Part shown: positions 16,898-24,314 of the stretch, one piece after another
Layout: every line of letters begins with the position of its first letter
How positions within the stretch are numbered: position 1 is the first letter of the stretch
Assembly (NCBI GenBank): GCA_003151595.1
Contig: PLXW01000066.1
Coordinates: 4,572-45,643 of the forward strand
DNA: 41,072 nucleotides
DNA from: Myxococcales bacterium
Lineage (GTDB): Bacteria; Myxococcota; Polyangia; Polyangiales; Polyangiaceae
Reading direction: 5' to 3'
Notes under the pieces: model-generated
Databases searched by the model: none
What the model was told of the DNA's origin: nothing
Seen by the model: only the letters and a program-made list of their open reading frames with translations
Position numbers and translations under genes: made by a program

Positions 16898-18300
16898 CGC
16901 TTGTTCACCAGGCGCCCGGCGATGGGCGCCCCCTTCAGCGGACGAACGATCGTGATCACGCGCGCGTCCTCCGGAAACCAGATCGGCTTCAATCGCCGCG
17001 CCGACGACGCGCGCACGTCGTCGTAGCGTTTGAACCACGTCTGCGCGAAGAGCGCGCGCCCGGTCGCGTCGCGGTAGTCGTTGTAGAGATTCGCGCGCTC
17101 GTCGAACCGCTCGAGCGAGTAGAGGAGGCGCGCGCTGAAGGCCAGGCGCTCGTCGTCGACGTCGTGCGGGCTCATGCGCGTTCGTCGCGTCTGGAGCAGC
17201 AGCTTGTCGATCGCGTCGACCGCCACCTCGGGCTTCTCGCCGCGCGCGAGCGTGAAGACGAGCGCGTCGTGACTCCCGAGCTCGCCGCGCTGCCGGACCT
17301 TCGTCACCGATCGCGCGATCTTGTCGTCGATCATCAGCCACGCCTGGAGCACGTGCTGGAGGAAATCGAAGTACTCGTCGACCTCCGCGTCGTCCACGTC
17401 GAAGCGGCGCGGTCCCACCCACGAGAGGATCACCTCCGGGTACTCGACGTCAGCCTCGACCTCGAGGTGCGTCAATCCCTTCAGCTTCGGAATCGGAAGG
17501 TGCGCCGGATCGACGCGCACCGGCGGGTCGCTCTTCGGCAGCGTCCCGAACCAGTGGTTCACCGCCTGCACGACCTCGTTGCGATCGACGTCACCGACGA
17601 TGGCGAGCGTCGCGTTGCTCGGCATGTAGTAGCGACGCGCGAACGCCTTCACCTCGTCGAGCGTCACCCGATCGAGGTCTTCGGCCGAGCCGATGGTGCG
17701 GTGATGGTACGGATGCCCCTCGGGGAAGACCGCGGCCTGCGCCATCCCCAGCACGTCGTCGTTCGCGTCGCCGGCGTGCGTCCGCGCCTCGTTCTTCACG
17801 ATGTCGCGCTCGATGCCGAGCGTCGCTTCGTCGATCGTCTCGAGCTTGGAGAGCATCCGGTCGCTCTCGAGCCACATCGCCAGCGGGAGCTGATCGCTGG
17901 GGAGCGTCTCCCAGTACCAGGTGCGATCGAGCCCGGTCTCCGCGTTCCACGTCCCTCCGACGCCGTTCACTTGCCGTTCGAACTCGCCCATCGGCACGTG
18001 CAGCGAGCCGCGCAGCATCAAGTGCTCCACGAGGTGCGCGAGCCCGGTGCGCCCCGGCGGATCGTCGCGCGAGCCGACGCGGTACGAGAGGCTCACGCCG
18101 ATGCTCGGCGCACGGTGATCTTCGTCGGTGGTCAGCTCGAAGCCGTTGGCGAACTTCGTGGTGGTTGCGACGAGCGGCACCGACAGGCCTTTGGTGGGGT
18201 CGTCGTGCTTGGCGTCGCTCGCGTCGTTCGCGCGGCCGCACCCGCCGAGGACGAGTGCGCACGCGGCGACGGCGCCGCCTCCCCACCGCGAACGATTCAC
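16894..18300 (-). CDS. M16 (insulinase-family) zinc peptidase lipoprotein, HxxEH subunit
   Basis: I choose the GTG at 18300 because a signal sequence with a lipobox (L-G-G-C, Cys21) follows directly, and the start overlaps the stop of the upstream methyltransferase gene as GTGA. The 468-residue product carries the inverted zinc motif His89-Leu-Val-Glu92-His93 and the distal ligand in ERDIVKNE (Glu171). The second domain lacks the usual R/Y pair, which the following gene product supplies. It is predicted to be a lipoprotein peptidase in the periplasm that degrades peptides or processes envelope proteins together with that partner. The reading frame is open further upstream but only antisense to, or inside, the methyltransferase gene. 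Confidence 0.92.
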   Translation of the reverse strand: MNRSRWGGGAVAACALVLGGCGRANDASDAKHDDPTKGLSVPLVATTTKFANGFELTTDEDHRAPSIGVSLSYRVGSRDDPPGRTGLAHLVEHLMLRGSLHVPMGEFERQVNGVGGTWNAETGLDRTWYWETLPSDQLPLAMWLESDRMLSKLETIDEATLGIERDIVKNEARTHAGDANDDVLGMAQAAVFPEGHPYHHRTIGSAEDLDRVTLDEVKAFARRYYMPSNATLAIVGDVDRNEVVQAVNHWFGTLPKSDPPVRVDPAHLPIPKLKGLTHLEVEADVEYPEVILSWVGPRRFDVDDAEVDEYFDFLQHVLQAWLMIDDKIARSVTKVRQRGELGSHDALVFTLARGEKPEVAVDAIDKLLLQTRRTRMSPHDVDDERLAFSARLLYSLERFDERANLYNDYRDATGRALFAQTWFKRYDDVRASSARRLKPIWFPEDARVITIVRPLKGAPIAGRLVNKR

Positions 18301-18992
18301 GTGCTCTTCATTCCCCACGCGCAAACTTGCGCACCGAGCGGCACCCACGACAACCCCGGCTCCATCGCCCGGGCGAAGCGGAGCGCGTGCGGGAAGAATA
18401 CGATGTAATCGAGCGACACGGGGGCGAGCTTCGCGCCGCGGAGAAGTCGCTTCACCTCGGCCGGGTAAAGGAGCACCGCGTTCTCGTCGAACGGGCAGAT
18501 CGCCACCGCGTGGCGCGTCACCGGGTTCAGCGGGTTGTGCTCGAAGATGATGAGGCGCCCGCCCGGCGCGAGCGTCGCCGCCACGGTGTTCATCAGCTCC
18601 GCGCGTTCTCCCGGCGGCACGTGATGAAGCACGTTGGCCAGGATGGCCGCGCCGAAGTGGTTCTTCGGGATGGCGTTCACCTCGCTGTGCAGCTTCGCCC
18701 CCGGCGATCGCTCGGCGGCGAGCTTCACGCACTCGGCCGACGGATCGAACCCGTGCACGTCGGAGAACGACTTCACGAGGTGCGTCGTGAGGTTCCCGAT
18801 GCCGCATCCGAAATCGAGGACGGGCTGCGCGTACCCCTCGCCCAGCATCCGCGCGAGCACCTTCTGCTTGTAGACGGCGAAGTACTCGGGCGACTCGCCG
18901 CTCGCCGCCACGCTGCTGGCGTGCATCGACTCGTACGAGCCGGCGTATTGATCGAACTCGGCTTGCTGCTGCGGATCGAACGACGCGGACAT
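18297..18992 (-). CDS. SAM-dependent class I methyltransferase
   Basis: The 231-residue product has motif I V-L-D-F-G-C-G-I-G (about 58-66), an acidic residue ending the second strand (G-F-D-P-S-A-E, about 81-87), A-N-V-L-H-H-V (about 119-125) and the post-motif segment L-A-P-G-G-R-L-I-I-F-E-H-N-P. This is the Methyltransf_11/25 type, acting on small molecules or lipids. The H-N-P-x-N-P-V-T-R segment resembles that of methyltransferases found in polyketide or sugar pathways, but the substrate is not deducible. It has no signal peptide, so it is cytoplasmic. It is the first gene of a three-gene overlapping unit with the M16 pair; a functional link is possible but not obvious. Confidence 0.87.
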   Translation of the reverse strand: MSASFDPQQQAEFDQYAGSYESMHASSVAASGESPEYFAVYKQKVLARMLGEGYAQPVLDFGCGIGNLTTHLVKSFSDVHGFDPSAECVKLAAERSPGAKLHSEVNAIPKNHFGAAILANVLHHVPPGERAELMNTVAATLAPGGRLIIFEHNPLNPVTRHAVAICPFDENAVLLYPAEVKRLLRGAKLAPVSLDYIVFFPHALRFARAMEPGLSWVPLGAQVCAWGMKST

Positions 18993-19000
18993 GCTGGTTT

Positions 19001-19121
19001 CGTAACATACCGCGGGAGACGGTGGTTCCCCGCGGGAGCTGCGGGTTCCCCGCGGGAGCTGGGGAGTCCCGGCGGGAACTAATTAGTTCCCCGCGGGAGC
19101 TGGCGGTTCGCGGCGGGAGCT
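19001..19121. repeat. 20-bp tandem repeat array (five clear units plus one degenerate)
   Basis: Units of 20, 20, 20, 21 and 20 bp run from 19021 to 19121, and a degenerate copy occupies 19001-19020. The unit is close to GCGGGTTCCCCGCGGGAGCT. Each clear unit contains a short palindromic core around CCCGCGGG, weakened in units three and five. The array fills the gap between proC and the methyltransferase gene, and the last unit abuts the proC stop codon. A spacing of almost two helical turns would place the cores on one face of the helix. It could be a protein-binding array, a transcript-folding element or slipped repeat growth. Confidence 0.9.
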
Positions 19122-19968
19122 ACTTCTCCCCCGTCGGAACGCCCATCTTCTTCGCCATCGCCTCTCCCAGCGCCGCCGATCGCAACGTCGCGGCTTCCAC
19201 CGCGTCCATCAGCGTCCGCCGGAGGCCGCCGCTCTCCAGCGTATGAAGCCCGGCGATCGCCGTCCCGCCGGGGCTCGTCACCATGTCCTTCAAGCGACCC
19301 GGGTGCTCGCCGGTCTCGAGCAGGAGCTTGGCCGATCCGTAGACCGTCTGCGCCGCCAGCAAGAGCGCCGTGTCGCGATGCAGCCCGACCTTCACGCCGC
19401 CGTCGGCCAGCGCTTCGATCATCAACATCACGTACGCCGGCCCGCTCCCCGAGAGCCCCGTCACCGCGTCGAGCTGCGACTCGTCGAGCGTCACGACGCG
19501 ACCCACGGCTTCGAACAGCGCGTGCGCGATTCGCATGTCGTCTTCCGTCGCATGAGCGCCCGCGGCGATCGCCGTCGCGCCTGCCAGCGCCGTCGCCGGG
19601 GTGTTCGGCATCGAGCGAACCACGCGCGCGCCCGCCGGGAGCCGGGCTTCGATGGCCGCGATGGGAACGCCGGCCGCGACCGAGACCACGAGCGTCCCTT
19701 GCTTCACGTCCGGCCCGATCGCCGTCAGAACCTTGTCGACGACCTGCGGCTTCACCGCGATCACGAGCACGTCGACGTCGCGCGCGAGCGCATGGTTGTC
19801 CGTCGTCGTCTTGATCCCGTGCGCCGCTTCGAGCTGCTTCAACCGCTCCGGCTTCAGATCGCTGGCGATGATCCGCGACGCATCGACCAGGCGCGAATGG
19901 ATGAGCCCCTTGATGAGCGCGCCGGCCATGTTGCCCGCGCCGAGGAAACCGAGCGTTCGAGTCTTCAT
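19120..19968 (-). CDS. proC: Pyrroline-5-carboxylate reductase
   Basis: The product is 282 residues from the ATG at 19968, which directly precedes the nucleotide-binding strand; 13 extra codons upstream are unlikely. It has the Rossmann motif F-L-G-A-G-N-M-A (about 8-15), A-V-K-P-Q (about 71-75), the M-P-N-T-P element (120-124) and the signature G-S-G-P-A-Y (about 174-179). The C-terminal dimer helices include V-T-S-P-G-G-T, also conserved in the family. The enzyme reduces pyrroline-5-carboxylate to proline with NAD(P)H in the cytoplasm. Length matches the family (about 270 residues). No other proline genes are next to it. Its stop codon touches the last unit of the 20-bp repeat array. Confidence 0.96.
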   Translation of the reverse strand: MKTRTLGFLGAGNMAGALIKGLIHSRLVDASRIIASDLKPERLKQLEAAHGIKTTTDNHALARDVDVLVIAVKPQVVDKVLTAIGPDVKQGTLVVSVAAGVPIAAIEARLPAGARVVRSMPNTPATALAGATAIAAGAHATEDDMRIAHALFEAVGRVVTLDESQLDAVTGLSGSGPAYVMLMIEALADGGVKVGLHRDTALLLAAQTVYGSAKLLLETGEHPGRLKDMVTSPGGTAIAGLHTLESGGLRRTLMDAVEAATLRSAALGEAMAKKMGVPTGEK

Positions 19969-20030
19969 TTCAGAGCGAAAGCTACGCGAGGAAGTTGGCC
20001 CGCGCACCGTCAGCGTGATGAAGCGGATAC

Positions 20031-20567
20031 ATGCGCGCGTTCCTGCCTGCCGCGATCGCGTTTCTGCCAGTGGCCGTGCTCGTCCTGGCCCCGCTGGCGA
20101 CGCCGGCGTGTGTGATCCCGAGCATCTCGTCGAACAGCGACGCGGGCGCCGCGCCGGCTGCGACGGCGGCGGCCGACGCCGGAGCGCCTGCGGTCCAGGG
20201 GGCGAGCTGCACGCAGATCACGGCGAGCATCTCGCTCTGCCAGTTCATCAGCTCGTGCCCGACCCTCGCGCTCAGCCCGCAAGTGTTCCCGCAGTGCGGC
20301 TTCCGCATTCACGGCACGTCGATCGATCCCGAGTGCTTGTGCGGCAACTACCTGTGCCCGATCGGCTCTCCGGCGACGTGCACCGAAGCCGCGCAGCTCG
20401 CCAGCGGCGACACCACGTACGACTCGGTCTGCCTGCAGTCGGTGCAGGGGCACTGCCTCGATCTCACCGGCGGCGGGACCACGACGCCGTCATCGACGAG
20501 CGCGTGCCAGACCTGCATCCTCAACTGCGACAACGTCCCCGCCTGCGTCGACGCCTGCGGCTGCTGA
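20031..20567 (+). CDS. Cysteine-rich exported protein, unknown function
   Basis: The 178-residue product has a hydrophobic signal sequence of about 26 residues ending L-A-T-P-A-C. The sequence before Cys27 is not a canonical lipobox, so either signal peptidase I or II could act. A low-complexity Ala/Asp/Gly linker follows (about 33-57), of the kind common in myxobacterial exported proteins. The remaining 120 residues hold 16 Cys, many in C-x-C or C-x2-C spacing, such as E-C-L-C and C-Q-T-C. This suggests a small disulfide-rich extracytoplasmic domain. I recognise no family. The gene is divergent from proC and ends 15 bp from the convergent ppsR-type gene. Confidence 0.75.
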   Translation: MRAFLPAAIAFLPVAVLVLAPLATPACVIPSISSNSDAGAAPAATAAADAGAPAVQGASCTQITASISLCQFISSCPTLALSPQVFPQCGFRIHGTSIDPECLCGNYLCPIGSPATCTEAAQLASGDTTYDSVCLQSVQGHCLDLTGGGTTTPSSTSACQTCILNCDNVPACVDACGC

Positions 20568-20582
20568 TCGCTCCAGCGCTGA

Positions 20583-21419
20583 CTAGACGAGCGCCGCCCG
20601 CGCGTTCTTCGCGTTCTCGTCGCGCTCTTTCAGCGACTCCAGGATGATGACCGCGGTCTCTTCGATCGCGCGCCCCGTCACGTCGATGACCGGCCACGTC
20701 GGGTGATCGCGGAAGATGCGGTTCGCGTACTCGAGCTCTTCGCGCACTTGCTCGCGGAGGCCGTACGCGCTGTCGACGCTCATGCCGAGCTGCTTCAAGC
20801 GCGCCTTGCGGATCTCGACCAGCGGATCGAGCCCGATCGTCAGTCCCACGACGCGATCGTGCGGAGCCTCCGCCAGCTCGGGCGGCGCTTGCACGCCGAG
20901 GACGATCGGCAGATTCGCCACCTTGAGCCCTCGTTGCGCGAGCAGCGTGGAGAGCGGCGTCTTCGACGTGCGCGAGACGCCGACGAGCACGAGGTCGGCC
21001 TTCTTGAAGTTGCGCGGCTCCTTGCCGTCGTCGCTCTTCACGGTGAACTCGACCGCCTCGATGCGACGGAAGTACTCGTCGCTCAGTGGGAGCATCGCGC
21101 TCGGCATGTTGATCGGTTGGCGATCGAGGAACGTCGACAGCTTGCCGATGAGCGAGCCGATGAGATCGAGCGCCTCCACTTTGAGCTCGTAGCTCGACAC
21201 GTGGATGTACTCGCGCAGCTCGGGGCTCACGACCGTGAACACGACGAGCGCCCCTTCGGCCGCCGCGCGCTCGAGGAGCGGACGCGCCACCTCTTTCGTT
21301 CGCACGCGCGTGTGCACGCGGATCTGCGCCCCCGTGTGCGGGTACTGCAGCATCGCTGCGCGCACGACTCGCTCGGCGGTCTCGCCGGTCGAATCGCTCA
21401 GGACGTCGATCCTCTTCAT
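20583..21419 (-). CDS. ppsR: PpsR-type bifunctional kinase/pyrophosphorylase (DUF299), regulator of PEP synthase or PPDK
   Basis: From the ATG at 21419 the product is 278 residues; a TTG two codons earlier is possible. It opens with the conserved I-D-V-L-S-D-S-T-G-E-T-A-E and holds the P-loop-like G-V-S-R-T-S-K-T-P-L-S (about 147-157), both diagnostic of the Kinase-PPPase family. A C-terminal Y-A-N-R-I-F-R-D-H-P-T-W-P-V-I-D-V-T segment is also typical. Members use ADP to phosphorylate, and phosphate to dephosphorylate, a Thr in PEP synthase or pyruvate phosphate dikinase, switching gluconeogenic flux. The target enzyme gene is not in this window, although ppsA or ppdK is often adjacent. Which target it controls cannot be told here. 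Confidence 0.93.
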   Translation of the reverse strand: MKRIDVLSDSTGETAERVVRAAMLQYPHTGAQIRVHTRVRTKEVARPLLERAAAEGALVVFTVVSPELREYIHVSSYELKVEALDLIGSLIGKLSTFLDRQPINMPSAMLPLSDEYFRRIEAVEFTVKSDDGKEPRNFKKADLVLVGVSRTSKTPLSTLLAQRGLKVANLPIVLGVQAPPELAEAPHDRVVGLTIGLDPLVEIRKARLKQLGMSVDSAYGLREQVREELEYANRIFRDHPTWPVIDVTGRAIEETAVIILESLKERDENAKNARAALV

Positions 21420-21655
21420 GTCCAAAATCGGGCTCGTTTCCGTGCGTTTTGCGCGCTTGGGCCGTGACTCTCCTCAGCGGCTCGCGCGTGTGCTTGCATA
21501 GTGAAGTCTAGTCCCGAGGGGGAAGAAATCGCACGGCGCGCCGCGCCACGAGGCCATTCTTCCCGCGGTTTCCTTCGCTCGCCTCAGCTTTGCCCCGCTT
21601 GCTTCGGACTCTTTGCTTCGCGCCCTGTCTTCGAATCAGAAGCACGCCGGGTCCC

Positions 21656-21662
21656 GAGGTGA
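21656..21662 (+). promoter_or_regulatory. Strong ribosome binding site for the CPXCG gene
   Basis: GAGGTGA lies six bases before the ATG at 21669 and is among the clearest Shine-Dalgarno sequences in the window. The 243-bp gap upstream (21426 to 21668), shared with the divergent ppsR gene, should hold both promoters. I see no tRNA, terminator or further ORF in it. Confidence 0.6.
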
Positions 21663-21668
21663 ACGAAA

Positions 21669-21905
21669 ATGAAGAAGTCGAAGAAGCCGAAGCTGAACGA
21701 GAGGCATCTCACCTCGTCGGTCGACCTGGCGTGTCCGTTCTGCGGACAGATGGGGACGATCTCGATCGACGAAGGGGGCGGTGAGAAGCAGACCGTCGTC
21801 GAGGACTGCGATGTGTGCTGCCGTCCGCGTGTCGTGCACATCGAGTCGTCGCCCGACGTCACCGACGGGATGCACGTGTGGCTGGAGAGGGACGACGGGC
21901 TGTAG
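21669..21905 (+). CDS. CPXCG-motif cysteine-rich zinc-ribbon protein
   Basis: The 78-residue product has a basic N terminus and then C-P-F-C-G (Cys22, Cys25), followed by C-D-V-C-C (Cys47, Cys50, Cys51). The two knuckles about 22 residues apart are expected to bind zinc in a small ribbon. This matches the CPXCG family of small proteins found widely in Proteobacteria and Myxococcota, whose function is not established. Members usually run about 60-70 residues, so this one is near full length with a short basic extension. The tail is acidic (L-E-R-D-D-G-L). A strong Shine-Dalgarno precedes it. Confidence 0.85.
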   Translation: MKKSKKPKLNERHLTSSVDLACPFCGQMGTISIDEGGGEKQTVVEDCDVCCRPRVVHIESSPDVTDGMHVWLERDDGL

Positions 21906-22101
21906 CCGCGCCTCGGCCCGCGTACATGCCGGGCACACTCTTTCACGATCGACGGGCCGCGATCGGATCGCGCAGTAGCCATGCGACTTGGGTCGCGCAG
22001 GCATCGGGGCGAACGTGCGCGTTTCCTCTTCGCCGCTGCGCGCGGAACGAGCGGGCTCAGGAAGCCGCGTTGCACGAAAGGTGCAAGCGCGTTGCGTTCG
22101 A

Positions 22102-22713
22102 ATGGCCAGCAACTCTCAGCGCAAACTCGCGGCGGCTCCGGCGCCGGATCCGCGTCTCGGCCCGGCTCTCGGGTCCGGTGTGCGCGGGCCGCGTCGGAAC
22201 GCGATCTCGCCACCCTCGGGTGTGCACAGTCGGCAGGATCTGCCCCCGCCCAATCGAATGGGCTACGTCCCGCCGCGCCCGATGTTCGACTCGGAGCCGC
22301 AGCGGACGCGCGTGAAGGCGCCCGACACGGAGCTCCTGGCGATCACGCGCGGCGAGCGGGCCGATGCGAGCGTGCGGAGGCTCGGTTGGTTCGTGCTGGG
22401 CGCGCTCGTCGGCGCGTGCGTCGTGTGGGCGGCGACGAGCGACGTGAAGGCTGACGTGTACCGCGCGCGTCTGTGGGTCGCGAGCGAGCTGCGGTCGCTG
22501 CACGGGCACGACGACGCGAGCGACGTGAGCACGGCCAACGCCCCTGCTCCTGCGCCGGCGGTCGGCCCGATGACCACGCCGCCGATCCCCACGGTCGACG
22601 TCGGACGCTTGCCCCGCTCGACTCCGCGCCCTCCGGCGACCGCGACCTCGCCGACGTTTGCTGCGCCGTCGCCCGGCGCTCCCGCCTTGCCGCACGCGCC
22701 CGGCCCGCGCTGA
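22102..22713 (+). CDS. Single-pass membrane protein with proline-rich tail, unknown function
   Basis: Starting at the ATG at 22102 (MASNSQRK) the product has 203 residues; the frame extends to 21988, but the added 38 residues are basic and unconvincing. The first 95 residues are Pro/Arg-rich and probably cytoplasmic and disordered. One membrane helix (R-L-G-W-F-V-L-G-A-L-V-G-A-C-V-V-W-A-A) lies at about 94-112. It is followed by an extracytoplasmic tail very rich in Ala, Pro and Thr. This layout is typical of many myxobacterial membrane proteins without an enzymatic domain. I do not recognise a family. It converges on pyrE with a 16-bp gap. The 196-bp stretch upstream (21906-22101) shows no other gene. 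Confidence 0.65.
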   Translation: MASNSQRKLAAAPAPDPRLGPALGSGVRGPRRNAISPPSGVHSRQDLPPPNRMGYVPPRPMFDSEPQRTRVKAPDTELLAITRGERADASVRRLGWFVLGALVGACVVWAATSDVKADVYRARLWVASELRSLHGHDDASDVSTANAPAPAPAVGPMTTPPIPTVDVGRLPRSTPRPPATATSPTFAAPSPGAPALPHAPGPR

Positions 22714-22729
22714 GCGCGACTCGCCCTGG

Positions 22730-23311
22730 CTATTCCGCGATGAAATCGCGTCGCGTGTAGAGCGCGACCAGCGGCAGCTGCGCGGCCTCGATCGCCTCGC
22801 GGCCCCCTTCGAGCCTGTCGACCACCGCCGCCACGCCGACGACCTCGTAGCCCGCGTCGCGCAGCTTCGTCGCGGCCTTCAACGTCGAGCCGCCGGTCGT
22901 GATCACGTCTTCGACGATCGCGATCTTCGCGCCTGCAGGAAGTCGAGCGTTCCCCTCGAGGAGGCGCTGCGAGCCGTGGTCCTTCGCGTCTTTGCGCACG
23001 TAGACGGCGTCGAGCGATCCGCCGCGCTGAAAGCTGATGAGCGCGACCGCGCTGGCGAGCGGGCATCCGCCGAGCTCCACGCCCGCGACCGCGTCGTGCT
23101 TCGGGAGCTTGGTGAGCGCGTCGAAGAGCAGCGCGCCGGTGAGCGCGTGCCCTTCGGCGGTGAGCACCGTCTGCTTGCAGTCGATGAAGAAGTCGCTCTC
23201 CTTGCCCGAGGCGAGGATGACTCTCCTGCGCGCGAACGATCGATCGCGAAGGAGCTCCAGCAAGCGAGCCCGGTCGCGCGCGACGTCGCTCGCCTGGATG
23301 ACGTAGCTCAC
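22730..23311 (-). CDS. pyrE: Orotate phosphoribosyltransferase
   Basis: The 193-residue product starts at a GTG (23311-23309) that overlaps the stop of the upstream bactofilin gene as GTGA. It has the catalytic flexible loop V-R-K-D-A-K-D-H-G-S (about 105-114) and the PRPP-binding signature I-V-E-D-V-I-T-T-G-G-S (about 132-142). F-F-I-D-C-K (about 41-46) is the conserved N-terminal orotate-site region. Length matches bacterial PyrE. The enzyme makes orotidine monophosphate from orotate and PRPP in the cytoplasm, the fifth step of pyrimidine synthesis. No other pyr gene is in the window. The tight coupling to three bactofilins is unusual. Confidence 0.96.
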   Translation of the reverse strand: MSYVIQASDVARDRARLLELLRDRSFARRRVILASGKESDFFIDCKQTVLTAEGHALTGALLFDALTKLPKHDAVAGVELGGCPLASAVALISFQRGGSLDAVYVRKDAKDHGSQRLLEGNARLPAGAKIAIVEDVITTGGSTLKAATKLRDAGYEVVGVAAVVDRLEGGREAIEAAQLPLVALYTRRDFIAE

Positions 23312-23952
23312 GCCTTCTTCTTGAGCGCGCCCTTCGCGCCCTTCTTCAGCGACGGCACCACCGGCGACGGCGGCCCGTGCTTCGCAGCCGGCGAGCCCCC
23401 TGCGAGCGAGATCGCGCGCGGAGCGTTCCCGCGATCGCGCGACGCCTGCACCACTTCACGCGTCGGCTGAGGAGCCGGCGCGGCAGCCTTCTTCGCCGGC
23501 GATCCGTTCGACGTCACCTGCGCCGGACGCGCCGCGCTCGGAGCCGGAGCTGCCGCCGCGACCGCCTTCGGAGCGCTCGCCGCCACCGGACGCGCCGCGC
23601 TCTTGGCCGCCGCGCGCGGAGCCGATTGCCCGTCGCCCGACTGCACGTACCCGCGGACGAGGCCGCCCGCGATCGCGATCCGCGCCGCGCGCAGATCGCC
23701 GACGACGCGCGCGCCCTCTTCGAGCACGATCGACTCGCTCGCCACGAGGTCGCCCTTCACCGCGCCGCGCACGACGATCCGCCGCGCGCTCACGTTCGAG
23801 GCCACGAGGCCCCCTTGCTCGACCGTCACGTCGCCATCGAGCGCAACGTCGCCGTCGACGCGCCCGTGGATCTCCACGTCGCCTTCGCCCGCGATTCTCC
23901 CGCGCACGTGCGTGCCGCGGCCGATGACCGTCACGGCTTCTCGCGTCGCCAT
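23308..23952 (-). CDS. Bactofilin with long Ala/Pro/Lys-rich C-terminal tail
   Basis: The 214-residue product has a bactofilin core (about 5-105) made of short repeated beta strands with alternating Gly, Val and Asp: V-I-G-R-G-T-H-V-R-G-R-I, then G-D-V-E-I-H-G-R-V-D-G-D-V. This is the right-handed beta-helix that polymerises without nucleotide into cytoskeletal filaments. The remaining 110 residues are low-complexity Ala/Pro/Ser with a basic C terminus (L-K-K-G-A-K-G-A-L-K-K-K-A), much longer than in the two neighbours. Such tails in other bactofilins mediate partner binding. The ATG is one base after the stop of the upstream bactofilin gene. No transmembrane segment is seen. Confidence 0.92.
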   Translation of the reverse strand: MATREAVTVIGRGTHVRGRIAGEGDVEIHGRVDGDVALDGDVTVEQGGLVASNVSARRIVVRGAVKGDLVASESIVLEEGARVVGDLRAARIAIAGGLVRGYVQSGDGQSAPRAAAKSAARPVAASAPKAVAAAAPAPSAARPAQVTSNGSPAKKAAAPAPQPTREVVQASRDRGNAPRAISLAGGSPAAKHGPPSPVVPSLKKGAKGALKKKA

Positions 23953-23953
23953 C

Positions 23954-24268
23954 TCACACGTCCATGTCGACGTTGCCCTTGAACTGGGCGCCGTCTGCGA
24001 TGGTGATGCGCGTAGCCTTCACGTTGCCGACCACCTTGGCGCCGGTCTGCAAGTCGACGCGATCGCTCGACGAGATGTTCCCCGTGATCGCGCCCGCGAC
24101 CGACAGCGGCCCGGAGGTGACGTCGGCCTCGACGACCGCGCCCGACTCGACGGTGACTGCGTCGCGCGACGTCAGCTTGCCGCGGATGGTCCCTTGCACG
24201 AGGACGTCGTCGTCACACGTGACCTCGCCCTCGATCGTGATTCCCGCGCCGATGACCGTGCTCGCCAT
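23954..24268 (-). CDS. Minimal bactofilin
   Basis: The 104-residue product is almost only the bactofilin core: S-T-V-I-G-A-G-I-T-I-E-G-E-V-T at the start and rungs such as V-L-V-Q-G-T-I-R-G-K-L. It has no long tails on either side. The ATG is preceded by a strong GAGGAGAG Shine-Dalgarno. It lies between the two longer bactofilin genes, 46 bp after the first and one base before the third. A core-only subunit could co-polymerise with the tailed paralogues. Confidence 0.92.
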   Translation of the reverse strand: MASTVIGAGITIEGEVTCDDDVLVQGTIRGKLTSRDAVTVESGAVVEADVTSGPLSVAGAITGNISSSDRVDLQTGAKVVGNVKATRITIADGAQFKGNVDMDV

Positions 24269-24314
24269 GTGCTCTCTCCTCGATACTGCCGCAATAGGGC
24301 GGAAACGAACCTGA

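Noticed and set aside
19001..19121. CRISPR array
   Set aside because: The units are contiguous and only 20-21 bp with no unique spacers, and no cas genes are nearby.
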